From Fumia sp045645505 (GTDB taxonomy: Bacteria; Bacillota; Clostridia; Oscillospirales; Ruminococcaceae): a stretch of 64,000 nt of DNA. This document shows, piece after piece, positions 44,412 through 52,640 of the stretch. A program made the position numbers and the translations under genes. Below the pieces are notes generated by a model. The model saw nothing but the letters and a program-made list of their open reading frames with translations, searched no databases and had not been told where the DNA came from. The stretch covers positions 124,001-188,000 of the forward strand of contig JAZRIW010000002.1 of the NCBI GenBank assembly GCA_045645505.1, given 5' to 3'. Within the stretch, counting starts at the first letter, position 1, and each line of letters starts with the position of its first letter.

Positions 44412-44783
44412 ATGGAGTGGTTAGTTGTGATTTTAGTTTCGTTGCTTTCGGGGATAACTGCTTCAATGGGATTGGGAGGCGGATTTGTTCTGCTTATATA
44501 TCTTACTGCTTTTGCAGGAATTCCTCAGATGGAGGCACAGTTTATAAATTTAATGTTTTTTCTGCCGATAGGCACTTTGTCCCTTTGGTTTCATAAGAAA
44601 AATAATCTGATTGAGAAAAAGGCTATATTACCTTCGGCTTTAACGGGAATAGTGGGTGTAGCTTTGGGAGTTGTGGCGGCTAAGTTTTTGGGTAATGAAA
44701 TTCTTTCTAAAATTTTTGCTGTTTTCCTTATATTTATAGGTGTAAGAGAAATTTTTTCAAAGGCTAAAAGAGAAAGTAATTAA
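44412..44783 (+). CDS. TauE/SafE-family half-transporter, second of pair
   Basis: This 123-residue protein has four hydrophobic segments and begins with LLSGITASMGLGGGFVLLIYL, the second copy of the TauE glycine motif. It is paired with the preceding half-size gene. AAGGAGAG precedes the ATG. As neither half alone would make a complete eight-helix transporter, they are best read as two subunits. It ends the operon before the tRNA promoter. Confidence 0.85.
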   Translation: MEWLVVILVSLLSGITASMGLGGGFVLLIYLTAFAGIPQMEAQFINLMFFLPIGTLSLWFHKKNNLIEKKAILPSALTGIVGVALGVVAAKFLGNEILSKIFAVFLIFIGVREIFSKAKRESN

Positions 44784-44799
44784 AATTTGTAAAAAAGTA

Positions 44800-44828
44800 T
44801 TGCTTTTTTAAAAAAGGTATGCTATAAT
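44800..44828 (+). promoter_or_regulatory. Promoter of tRNA-Pro
   Basis: TTGCTT and TATAAT are separated by 17 bases, 12 bases upstream of the tRNA. Confidence 0.8.
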
Positions 44829-44840
44829 ATCAAATGTTGT

Positions 44841-44917
44841 CTGGGTGTGGCGCAGATTGGTAGCGCGCTACCTTGGGGTGGTAGAGGCCGCAAGTTCAAA
44901 TCTTGTCACTCAGACCA
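44841..44917 (+). tRNA. tRNA-Pro(GGG)
   Basis: Acceptor CTGGGTG pairs with CACTCAG, followed by A and encoded CCA. The D arm GCGC-AGATTGGTA-GCGC, anticodon arm CTACC-TTGGGGT-GGTAG (anticodon GGG) and T arm GCAAG-TTCAAAT-CTTGT complete the cloverleaf. Confidence 0.96.
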
Positions 44918-44918
44918 G

Positions 44919-44950
44919 AAAAAACGACTTGTTTCGGCAAGTCGTTTTTT
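44919..44950 (+). terminator. Terminator after tRNA-Pro
   Basis: AAAAAACGACTTG pairs with CAAGTCGTTTTTT around a TTTCGG loop. Confidence 0.93.
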
Positions 44951-45088
44951 CTATATCCTGAAAGCTTTATGCCACTTAGATATAATCTATTGAACAAATG
45001 AGAATTTGACGAAAAATACGGGGTGGATTTATAGTCCATTGAAGGCTAACTTTGTTTGATGTAGAATGATGGGTGGAGGTGAACCGAT

Positions 45089-46093
45089 ATGACTGATAAA
45101 AAAACATTTGGCTTATTTATAAAAGCTAAACGGATCGAGAAAAATTATTCACAAAAAGATTTGGCAGAACTGCTGTTTGTTACCGAGGGTGCGGTGAGTA
45201 AATGGGAGAGAGGGGTGTCATATCCTGATATTACGTTGATTTCAGATATTTGCAGTGCCCTTGATATAAGTGAACACGAATTGGTTACTGCATCTACAGA
45301 CACGGACACACGAAGAATGAAGCACGAAGCAAAGAAATTCCGTGTGATTCGTGGCACATGGTTCTGGGTTCCCACTATCTCTTATGCTGTTGCATTGCTT
45401 ATTTGCTTTATTTGCAATCTTGCAGTCAATCGCACTTTGTCCTGGTTCTTTATCGTATTAACTTCACTCCTTTGTGCATATTCATTTATTCCGACTTTTA
45501 CGTTGTTTTTTAAGTCAAAGAAATTGCTTACTTTTACTGTGACAAGTTTTTTATCGATTTGTTTATTATTATATACCTGTGCGGTATATACCGACGGGTT
45601 ATATTGGTTTCCCGTGGCCTTCATTGGCATACTGATGGGATACATATTGCTTTTCGGAACAATTTTACTATCAAAAACAAGACTGTCTCGTTTTAAATTT
45701 GTTATAGCTTTTACGGCTGTTTTGGTGCTGACAATACTGCTTCTTTTATGCATTTACAGTTGGCAACCTTTCATGCTTGTGCCTGCAATTTTTATAACGA
45801 TTTATGCATATATTCCTGTGATCTTATGCACTGTGATTTGTATGTTTTCTTTTGATGGGTTTCTTAAGGCAGGTATCTGCACGATTATAGCGTCTTTAGT
45901 GTATTACTGTATGGGGTATGTCACAAATGCATTGTTCGGATTGAACGAAAACTATTATGAAATAGATTTTTACAACTGGGCTCAATGTGTTACAGGAAAT
46001 GTTCACTTGATTGTTATAACAGTAATGTTGTTTATTAGCACTGTTTTGTTTATAATCGGTTTTTTTAGAGCTTATAAAAATATAAAACGATAA
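45089..46093 (+). CDS. Membrane-bound XRE-family HTH protein
   Basis: The 334-residue protein combines an N-terminal Cro/C1 helix-turn-helix (residues about 8-65: FIKAKRIEKNYSQKDLAELL, EGAVSKWERGVSYPD) with about seven transmembrane segments from residue 95 to the end. It therefore binds DNA while tethered to the membrane, suggesting it senses an envelope or small-molecule signal. GGAGGTGA precedes the ATG. A weak promoter (TTGACG-N16-TTATAG at 45007-45034) lies upstream. It is monocistronic; target genes are unknown. Similar proteins are common in Clostridia near transporters, and the adjacent TauE genes are a possible but unproven target. Confidence 0.82.
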   Translation: MTDKKTFGLFIKAKRIEKNYSQKDLAELLFVTEGAVSKWERGVSYPDITLISDICSALDISEHELVTASTDTDTRRMKHEAKKFRVIRGTWFWVPTISYAVALLICFICNLAVNRTLSWFFIVLTSLLCAYSFIPTFTLFFKSKKLLTFTVTSFLSICLLLYTCAVYTDGLYWFPVAFIGILMGYILLFGTILLSKTRLSRFKFVIAFTAVLVLTILLLLCIYSWQPFMLVPAIFITIYAYIPVILCTVICMFSFDGFLKAGICTIIASLVYYCMGYVTNALFGLNENYYEIDFYNWAQCVTGNVHLIVITVMLFISTVLFIIGFFRAYKNIKR

Positions 46094-46138
46094 AATCTAA
46101 TTCATTAAACAGATTGGGATGTTTTTTGGGAAAAATAC

Positions 46139-46167
46139 TTGTCAAAAATAAAAAAAGATGATAAACT
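46139..46167 (+). promoter_or_regulatory. Candidate promoter of the hyd maturation operon
   Basis: TTGTCA and TAAACT are 17 bases apart, ahead of a structured leader. Confidence 0.5.
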
Positions 46168-46178
46168 TAAGTTAACAG

Positions 46179-46321
46179 ATATAGGGATTAAATTTCTATA
46201 TTGGTTTTAATTCAATTCGCATCTGATTGTGAGGAATGTCCGAGCAAGAGGAGAGATGTTATCAGACACTTTTTAAGTGAGATTTTTGCTACTCTCTTTT
46301 GCTTTGGCAAAAGAGAGTTTT
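46179..46321 (+). promoter_or_regulatory. Structured leader with intrinsic terminator before the hyd operon
   Basis: The leader contains hairpin ATATAG/CTATAT (46179-46201), then a longer-range stem TCTGAT/ATCAGA (46222-46266) enclosing the purine-rich TGTGAGGAATGTCCGAGC and AAGAGGAGAGATG, then CACTT/AAGTG (46267-46279), and finally a strong terminator, CTCTCTTTTGC with GCAAAAGAGAG and a T-rich tail (46292-46321). The terminator stands only 20 bases before the first gene of the operon, so it looks like an attenuator. It matches no riboswitch class I know; a protein- or RNA-controlled attenuator is equally possible. Confidence 0.6.
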
Positions 46322-46342
46322 ATTTTTTAAGTGGGTGATTTT

Positions 46343-46588
46343 TTGGAAAAAAGACTTGGAGTTGTCGGCATTGTAATTGAGGATAACAGCGTGTTTAATG
46401 AAATTAATAATATTTTACATCAATACGTAGATATTATTGCAGGCAGGATGGGACTTCCGTATAAAGAAAGAAAGGTGTCTGTTATCTCAATTATTGTAGA
46501 TGGTACAACTGATGAGATAAGTGCAATGACAGGAAAACTCGGGAAATTAAAAGGAGTTTTCGTTAAATCGGCAATTTCGAAAGGATAA
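46343..46588 (+). CDS. Putative iron-only hydrogenase system regulator (TM1266 family)
   Basis: This small protein has 81 residues from TTG 46343 (MEKRLGVVGIVIED). The alternative GTG at 46331 is possible but its GGGTGA region looks like the ribosome-binding site of the TTG start. TM1266-type proteins have a ferredoxin-like, NikR/ACT-like fold and occur next to hydEFG genes; the family is thought to regulate the hydrogenase system, perhaps by small-molecule binding. Motifs here include KVSVISIIVDGTTDEI and SGKLGKLKGV (here TGKLGKLKGV). hydE follows after three bases. Confidence 0.88.
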   Translation: MEKRLGVVGIVIEDNSVFNEINNILHQYVDIIAGRMGLPYKERKVSVISIIVDGTTDEISAMTGKLGKLKGVFVKSAISKG

Positions 46589-46591
46589 AAT

Positions 46592-47584
46592 ATGAGCGAA
46601 ATTCTTGAAAAATTAAAAACTCTTGAGGAAAATCCGTCTGTTGATTTACTCGTTTTTCTATTTGAAAGTGATGATGAGGAAATTTTTAAATATGCAGATG
46701 AGGTAAGAAAAAAGTATTGTGGCGATGAAGTGCATATCCGTGCAATTCTGGAGTTTTCCAATTATTGCAGATGCAATTGTGCCTACTGCGGACTTTTTTT
46801 AAAAAACAAAGAGCTTTTGCGTTATCGTATGACGTCTGAAGAGATTATAAAATCTGCGGTTGATACCTTTAAAGCAGGGTATAAGACTTTGGTGTTACAA
46901 AGCGGCGAGGATTTATATTACACCAAAGAAATGCTCGGAGAAATCATTAAAGAGATTAAGGAAAAAACTGATTTACGGTTAACGTTGAGTGTTGGAGAAC
47001 GCCCCTTTGACCATTATGAATATTGGAGACAATGTGGTGCTGACAGATTTTTGATAAAGCATGAAACTGCAGATGAAGAGCTTTATAACAGTCTTCATCC
47101 CGGAAATACTTTTAAATCGCGATATGATTGTCAGGTGTCACTTTATAATTTAGGGTATGAACTCGGAAGTGGGTTTATGGTAGGAATCCCCGGTCAGACT
47201 CTATATACTTTGGCGAAAGATATTTTGCATTTGAAAGAATTAAAAGTATCTATGGCGGGGATAGGCCCTTATATCTGCCATGATAAAACTGCACTTAAAG
47301 GAAGTCCTGATGGCAGCGCGCTACTCACTTTAAAGGCACTTGCACTTTCAAGAATAGTTCTTAAAGATGTTAATTTGCCTTCGACAACAGCGCTTAATAT
47401 TAAGGGCGGACTTAAAGATGCACTTAATTGTGGTGCAAATGTAATTATGCAAAAGGTAACTCCTTATCAGTACAGAGATTTATATGATATATATCCGGGA
47501 CGGGAAACTGAAGCAATAAGTTTTAAAAAACAACTTGATAATTTAAAAGAAAATTTATTAAAGATAGGAAGAAAAGGAATTTAG
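46592..47584 (+). CDS. hydE: [FeFe] hydrogenase maturase HydE
   Basis: HydE is a radical SAM enzyme that acts on the HydG product in making the 2Fe subcluster (including the azadithiolate bridge) of the H-cluster. The 330-residue protein has CRCNCAYC with the CX3CX2C ligands Cys59, Cys63 and Cys66, a glycine-rich LVLQSGEDLYYT, and the biotin-synthase-like barrel motifs GFMVGIPGQT and LPSTTALNIKG. It lies three bases after the TM1266 gene and before hydG. Confidence 0.94.
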   Translation: MSEILEKLKTLEENPSVDLLVFLFESDDEEIFKYADEVRKKYCGDEVHIRAILEFSNYCRCNCAYCGLFLKNKELLRYRMTSEEIIKSAVDTFKAGYKTLVLQSGEDLYYTKEMLGEIIKEIKEKTDLRLTLSVGERPFDHYEYWRQCGADRFLIKHETADEELYNSLHPGNTFKSRYDCQVSLYNLGYELGSGFMVGIPGQTLYTLAKDILHLKELKVSMAGIGPYICHDKTALKGSPDGSALLTLKALALSRIVLKDVNLPSTTALNIKGGLKDALNCGANVIMQKVTPYQYRDLYDIYPGRETEAISFKKQLDNLKENLLKIGRKGI

Positions 47585-47599
47585 AAAGGATGATAATAA

Positions 47600-49048
47600 A
47601 TGGCAGTTTATAATCCAAAATCTCTTAAGGCAGAAGAATTTATAAATGATGAAGAGATTTTAGCAACACTTCAATACGCAGAAGAAAATAAAAATAATAT
47701 TAAACTTATCGATGAGATACTTAATAAAGCACGTCCTAAGAAAACTCAGACAGGTGCAACCTGTGCAGGTTTAACCCATAGAGAAGCATCGGTTTTGTTA
47801 GCTTGTGAAATTCCCGAAAAAATCGAAGAGATGTATAAGATTGCAGAAGAAATAAAACTTGCCTTTTACGGAAATCGTATAGTAATGTTTGCACCTTTAT
47901 ATCTTTCAAATTATTGTATTAACGGGTGCGTTTACTGCCCTTATCATGTAAAAAATAAAAATATTTGTCGTAAAAAACTTAGTCAGGATGAAATAAGAAA
48001 AGAAGTAATAGCACTTCAGAATATGGGACATAAACGTCTTGCTATTGAAGCAGGTGAAGACCCTGTAAACAATCCTATTGAGTATATTTTAGAAAGTATT
48101 AAGACTATTTACAGTATAAATCACAAAAATGGTGCGATAAGAAGGGTTAATGTAAATATTGCAGCTACAACGGTTGAAAATTACAGAAAACTCAAAGAGG
48201 CAGGAATAGGTACTTATATCCTTTTCCAGGAAACTTATCATAAAAAGAGTTATCTCGAACTTCACCCGACAGGTCCTAAACACGATTATGATTATCACAC
48301 TGAAGCTATGGACAGAGCTATGGAAGGTGGAATTGACGATGTTGGGTTAGGCGTACTTTTCGGCCTTGAGCTTTATAAATATGAGTTTGCAGGGCTTTTA
48401 ATGCACGCTGAACATCTTGAAGCTGTTCATGGAGTCGGTCCACATACTATAAGTGTTCCAAGAATAAAACCTGCTGATGATATTGATCCTGCTGCTTTTG
48501 ATAATTCTATTTCGGATGAAACATTTGAAAAAATTATTGCCTTGATAAGACTTTCGGTGCCTTATACAGGTATGATTATTTCGACACGTGAATCTGAAAA
48601 AGTCCGTGAAAGGGCTTTAAATCTCGGTATTTCTCAGATAAGTGGTGCTTCAAGGACATCAGTTGGCGGATATACTGAAAAAGAACGTCCGCATAATACA
48701 GAGCAGTTTGATGTATCCGACCAGCGTACTTTGGACGAAGTTGTCCGCTGGCTTATGAAAAACGGACACATTCCGTCTTTCTGTACTGCTTGTTATCGCG
48801 AGGGCAGAACCGGTGACAGATTTATGAGCCTTTGCAAAACAGGACAGATATTAAACTGTTGTCACCCTAATGCTTTGATGACTTTGACTGAATATTTAGT
48901 TGATTATGCCTCTGAAGAAACTAAAAAAGTGGGCTTTGATCTTATAGAAAGAGAACTTTTAAAAATTCCAAGTATGAAGGTTTATGAAATTGCCAAAAAG
49001 AATATTGAAGACATTAAAAATTCAAATCGTCGTGATTTCAGATTTTAA
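47600..49048 (+). CDS. hydG: [FeFe] hydrogenase maturase HydG
   Basis: HydG cleaves tyrosine to p-cresol and produces the CO and CN ligands of the H-cluster. The 482-residue protein has the radical SAM motif CINGCVYC (Cys106, Cys110, Cys113) and the diagnostic C-terminal auxiliary cluster pattern CX2CX22C (CTACYREG ... NCCHPNA). GRTGDRFM lies between them. AAAGGATG precedes the ATG. This auxiliary motif separates HydG from the related ThiH, so the call is firm. Confidence 0.96.
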   Translation: MAVYNPKSLKAEEFINDEEILATLQYAEENKNNIKLIDEILNKARPKKTQTGATCAGLTHREASVLLACEIPEKIEEMYKIAEEIKLAFYGNRIVMFAPLYLSNYCINGCVYCPYHVKNKNICRKKLSQDEIRKEVIALQNMGHKRLAIEAGEDPVNNPIEYILESIKTIYSINHKNGAIRRVNVNIAATTVENYRKLKEAGIGTYILFQETYHKKSYLELHPTGPKHDYDYHTEAMDRAMEGGIDDVGLGVLFGLELYKYEFAGLLMHAEHLEAVHGVGPHTISVPRIKPADDIDPAAFDNSISDETFEKIIALIRLSVPYTGMIISTRESEKVRERALNLGISQISGASRTSVGGYTEKERPHNTEQFDVSDQRTLDEVVRWLMKNGHIPSFCTACYREGRTGDRFMSLCKTGQILNCCHPNALMTLTEYLVDYASEETKKVGFDLIERELLKIPSMKVYEIAKKNIEDIKNSNRRDFRF

Positions 49049-49062
49049 AAGGGAGGGATAGG

Positions 49063-50232
49063 ATGCAGGAAACACCGCGTTCAAACAGATTGCATATTTC
49101 TTTTTTCGGGCGTACCAATAGCGGTAAATCCACACTTTTAAATAATATTGCAGGGCAAGAAGTTTCGATAGTTTCAGATATTGAAGGTACTACTACCGAT
49201 CCTGTTTATAAATCTATGGAACTTTTACCGATAGGGCCTGTAACTTTTATTGACACAGCGGGATTTTGCGATGCAACCAAACTCTCCGATAAAAGAATGG
49301 AAAAAACCCTTGAGGTGATAAGAAAAACAGACCTTGCTGTTTTGGTGGTTTCTTCTTTGCAAGATGATTTTTCTGAGGAAGAAAAATACATATCACTTTT
49401 AAAGGAAGAAAATGTTAAAACTATCTGTGTCCGGAATGTCTTTTACGGTAAAGAAAATGAAAATTTTTCTTTGGATTTGCCTACACTCAGAATTGATGCT
49501 TCTGATTCTAAAGAAATGGGGAAATTTAAGAAATTTTTGATAGAACATGCCGACATTGATTTTGAAATCCCGTCACTTACAAAGCATCTTGTGAATGAAG
49601 GCGACGTTGTGATACTTGTGGCTCCGCAAGATATTGAGGCGCCTAAGGGCAGACTTATTTTGCCACAGGTGCAGACTATAAGGGATTTACTTGATAATAA
49701 CTGCAAGGCTATTGTGGTGAAACCTGATGCTTTAAAAGGAATGCTCCAAATTTTAAAGGAACCTCCCGCACTTGTAATTGTTGATTCTCAGGTTTTTAAA
49801 GAGGTTAACGAAATTTTACCTAAAGAAATTCCACTTACTTCTTTTTCAGTGCTTATGTCTAAAAATAAAGGTGATATTGATAGCTTTGTTTCAGGTGCAA
49901 AGATGCTTTCAAAGCTTAAACCTGATGACAGGGTTTTGATTATGGAATCCTGTACTCATCATTCATTCCCTGATGATATAGCAAGGGGTAAACTTCCTAA
50001 ACTTTTGCAAAAATATGTGGGTGGAACGCTTAAGATTGATTTTTTTGCAGGTCAGGGTTTTCCTAAAAATATAAAGGACTATAAACTGATTTTACATTGT
50101 GGCGGTTGTATGCTGAATCGCAAAAATATGCTTTCTAAAATCAGTGAGGCAGAGTATTACGGAGTCCCGATGACAAATTTTGGAATCGCAATCGCATATA
50201 TTAACGAAATTTTCGACAGGATAACTTTATAA
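49063..50232 (+). CDS. hydF: [FeFe] hydrogenase maturase HydF
   Basis: HydF is the scaffold GTPase on which the 2Fe subcluster is carried before insertion into the hydrogenase. The 389-residue protein has the P-loop GRTNSGKST at about 16-24, DTAGFCD for switch II, and the C-terminal cluster ligands CTHHSF and HCGGC (CXHX(n)HCX2C pattern). GGGAGGG precedes the ATG. With hydE and hydG upstream, the maturation set is complete; no hydrogenase structural gene is present in the window, so it must lie elsewhere. Confidence 0.96.
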   Translation: MQETPRSNRLHISFFGRTNSGKSTLLNNIAGQEVSIVSDIEGTTTDPVYKSMELLPIGPVTFIDTAGFCDATKLSDKRMEKTLEVIRKTDLAVLVVSSLQDDFSEEEKYISLLKEENVKTICVRNVFYGKENENFSLDLPTLRIDASDSKEMGKFKKFLIEHADIDFEIPSLTKHLVNEGDVVILVAPQDIEAPKGRLILPQVQTIRDLLDNNCKAIVVKPDALKGMLQILKEPPALVIVDSQVFKEVNEILPKEIPLTSFSVLMSKNKGDIDSFVSGAKMLSKLKPDDRVLIMESCTHHSFPDDIARGKLPKLLQKYVGGTLKIDFFAGQGFPKNIKDYKLILHCGGCMLNRKNMLSKISEAEYYGVPMTNFGIAIAYINEIFDRITL

Positions 50233-50233
50233 A

Positions 50234-50271
50234 TAAAAACTCCATTTGTTAAAAACGAATGGAGTTTTTTT
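50234..50271. terminator. Bidirectional terminator between hydF and the flavoprotein gene
   Basis: ACTCCATTTGTT pairs with AACGAATGGAGT, with A and T runs on either side, so it can serve both convergent transcripts. Confidence 0.9.
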
Positions 50272-51496
50272 ATCCGTTTATTGCAGCTAAGTTTGCGGTT
50301 GCAAATGCGATTTGTAAGTTGAAACCGCCTGTGTAGGCGTCAACATCTATAATTTCGCCTGCAAAAAAGAGATTTTTTATAAGCTTTGATTCCATGGTTT
50401 TTGGATTTATCTCTTTAACATCTATGCCGCCGCTTGTGATAATCGCTTCGTCAATCGGACGAAATCCGCTTACAGTGAGGGGAAAAGCTTTTATTGTTTT
50501 TAAAAGTGATTGCCTTTGTTCTTTTGTTATTTCATTTATTTTCATATTGAAAGGAATTTTGGAGTATTTTAAAACAACGGGAATCATTTTTCGCGGAAGT
50601 AATGCACCTAAGCTGTTTATGATATCGCGATTTAAATTCTGAGAGAAGTCTCTTAATAATCTTTTGTCAAGTTGTTCATTTGAAAGTCCCGGTTTTAAAT
50701 CAATTTCCAAATTGTATTTTTTATTTTTAATGTCTCTTATATGTGCTGAAGAGGAAAGTACCAAAGGGCCACTTATTCCGAAATGAGTGAAAAGCATTTC
50801 ACCTAATTCGTTATATATTTCCTTTGAATTTTCAAAAACGGTAAGAGTTACATTTTTGAGTGAAAGTCCTTGCATATCTTTGACATCTTTTTCTTTTGTG
50901 ATTATGGGTATAAGAGAAGGGGTGGGAGGGATAATGGTATGTCCTGCTGTCTTTGATAATTCATACCCGTCGCCTGTAGAACCGGTAAGAGGGTAGGATT
51001 TTCCTCCTGTTGCAATTAAAACAGAATTACCTTTATATTCATTTTCACTTTCACATTTTACGCCGTGAATGGTATTGCTTTCTATTAAAAGATCTGTTAC
51101 ACGTTCTTCTTTGACAGTTATTTTTAATCTTTTAATTTCTTTTTCAAGAGCATTTACAATGTCAGAAGCTTTATCTGATTCAGGGAAAACTCTGTTTCCA
51201 CGCTCGGTTTTTAAGGGTACACCTAAGCTTTCAAAAAAAGAAATAGTGTCTTCAGAGGAAAAATTATTGAAAGCGGAGTATAGAAAACGGGGATTTCGGG
51301 GAATATTTGAAATAAGAGTGCTTATATCGCAGTTGTTTGTAACATTGCAGCGACCTTTTCCCGTAATCAGAAGTTTTCTCCCTAATCTTTTATTTTTTTC
51401 AAGTAAAAGGACATTTTTGGAGTATCTTTTTGCGGCTAAACAAGCTGCCATCATACCGGAGGCACCGCCTCCTACAATAATTAAATCATAATTCAT
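50270..51496 (-). CDS. NAD(P)/FAD-dependent oxidoreductase, HI0933/BaiN family
   Basis: The 408-residue flavoprotein starts with the dinucleotide-binding motif IIVGGGASGMMAAC. GKGRCNVTN, ATGGKSYPLTGSTGDGY, GGIDVKEI and the C-terminal FAGEIIDVDAYTGGFNLQ are the blocks of the HI0933-like family, which includes BaiN. Catalytic chemistry and substrate are mostly unknown for the family. The gene starts five bases after the RpiR-family gene, so both are in one minus-strand operon. Confidence 0.92.
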   Translation of the reverse strand: MNYDLIIVGGGASGMMAACLAAKRYSKNVLLLEKNKRLGRKLLITGKGRCNVTNNCDISTLISNIPRNPRFLYSAFNNFSSEDTISFFESLGVPLKTERGNRVFPESDKASDIVNALEKEIKRLKITVKEERVTDLLIESNTIHGVKCESENEYKGNSVLIATGGKSYPLTGSTGDGYELSKTAGHTIIPPTPSLIPIITKEKDVKDMQGLSLKNVTLTVFENSKEIYNELGEMLFTHFGISGPLVLSSSAHIRDIKNKKYNLEIDLKPGLSNEQLDKRLLRDFSQNLNRDIINSLGALLPRKMIPVVLKYSKIPFNMKINEITKEQRQSLLKTIKAFPLTVSGFRPIDEAIITSGGIDVKEINPKTMESKLIKNLFFAGEIIDVDAYTGGFNLQIAFATANLAAING

Positions 51497-51500
51497 TTTT

Positions 51501-52379
51501 TTAATCCTGTCCGGTAGATTCTATTTTATCATTATTCTGGTAAATATCATATTCCGCCCAGATTTTTTCAAGATAGTTAAAGGCAGAGGTTACTTCGTCT
51601 TGCTTTTGAAGTCCTACAGCGGCAATTAAAGCATTGATAAGACTTAATGGTGCCACCAAGGAATCGACAAATGAAGTCATATCACTGCGTGCAGTTAGTA
51701 AAATAGTGGCGTCTTTTGCAATAGGTGAAGCCATACAGTCGGTTATTGCCACAGTCGGAGCTCCAGTTTTTGAGGCGAATTCAAATGCCTTGACCGTTAA
51801 ATTTGAATATCTCGGGAAACTTATACCGATGAGTACATCATTTTTTTCAAGCCGAATTATCTGCTCATAAAGTTCACCGATGCTTGAATTATATACCATA
51901 TGAACATTGTTAAACATCAAATTAAAATAATATCCCATAAAACGTGCCAGCGCAGAGGCACTTCTGTCACCGATTATATAGATGTTTTTTGCTGAAGCAA
52001 TAGTTTTTGAAGCGAGATTAAAGTCCTCATGTGAGGTTTCTTCCAATGTGTGTTTGATTTTTTCTATATCAGACAGCAATATTTTGTTTAAAATGTCATT
52101 ATCACCGATACGTTCTTTAGTAACAGCAATTCTCTGAACTGAGGTGAGGTTTGTTTTTATTGCCTGTTGAAGGGCACGGGACATTTCGGGAAATCCGTTA
52201 AACCCGAGTTCACAAGCAAAACGTACTACGGTAGATTCGCTGACACCGACGATTTGTCCGATTTTTGCAGCAGTCATAAAAGCGGCTTTATCGGAATGTT
52301 CTTCAATATAATCAGCAATGCGTTTCTGACTTTTAGAAAAAGTGGGTTTTTTCTCTGAGATTTGTTTAAGGATATTCAT
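51501..52379 (-). CDS. MurR/RpiR-family transcriptional regulator
   Basis: With the ATG at 52379 (AAAGGAG upstream) the protein has 292 residues. The N-terminal HTH_6 domain (FSKSQKRIADYIEEHSDKAA, VGVSESTVVRFACELGF) binds DNA; a C-terminal SIS domain (residues about 125-260: YIIGDRSASALARFM, IGISFPRYSNLTV) binds a phosphosugar. Such regulators control amino-sugar or carbohydrate genes. None is adjacent except the flavoprotein gene downstream, so the regulon is unknown. A longer TTG-initiated frame overlaps the ribosome-binding site and is rejected. Confidence 0.92.
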   Translation of the reverse strand: MNILKQISEKKPTFSKSQKRIADYIEEHSDKAAFMTAAKIGQIVGVSESTVVRFACELGFNGFPEMSRALQQAIKTNLTSVQRIAVTKERIGDNDILNKILLSDIEKIKHTLEETSHEDFNLASKTIASAKNIYIIGDRSASALARFMGYYFNLMFNNVHMVYNSSIGELYEQIIRLEKNDVLIGISFPRYSNLTVKAFEFASKTGAPTVAITDCMASPIAKDATILLTARSDMTSFVDSLVAPLSLINALIAAVGLQKQDEVTSAFNYLEKIWAEYDIYQNNDKIESTGQD

Positions 52380-52561
52380 ATAAAGACAATCTCCTTTTAA
52401 CAAAGTATTTATGTAAATAAGTATATCATCTTTTTAAAAATAAAGAAAGTGGTAATTTTAAAGTAATGCTTATTTTGACAAAATTATGCAAAATAGTTTT
52501 AAAAATGCAAAAAATAAATATAAAAAATAATGAAAATTCATAAATAATTCAAAAAACACTA

Positions 52562-52590
52562 TTGACAATTAATGAAAATCGTGTTAAATT
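52562..52590 (+). promoter_or_regulatory. Sigma-A promoter of the hrcA-grpE-dnaK-dnaJ operon
   Basis: TTGACA is followed after 17 bases by TAAATT (or after 16 by TTAAAT), directly upstream of the CIRCE operator. Confidence 0.75.
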
Positions 52591-52594
52591 ATAT

Positions 52595-52621
52595 TTAGCA
52601 CTCAAACAGTTAGAGTGCTAA
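52595..52621 (+). promoter_or_regulatory. CIRCE operator (HrcA binding site)
   Basis: A perfect TTAGCACTC-N9-GAGTGCTAA lies between the promoter and hrcA. HrcA bound here represses the operon until heat or misfolded protein titrates GroEL away from HrcA. Confidence 0.97.
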
Positions 52622-52640
52622 AAGCGAAAGAGGTGATGCT

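Noticed and set aside
46231..46260. GAGGAATGTCCGAGC resembling the conserved RNase P RNA block
   Set aside because: The rest of RNase P RNA is absent within the leader length, so the match is to a short motif only.
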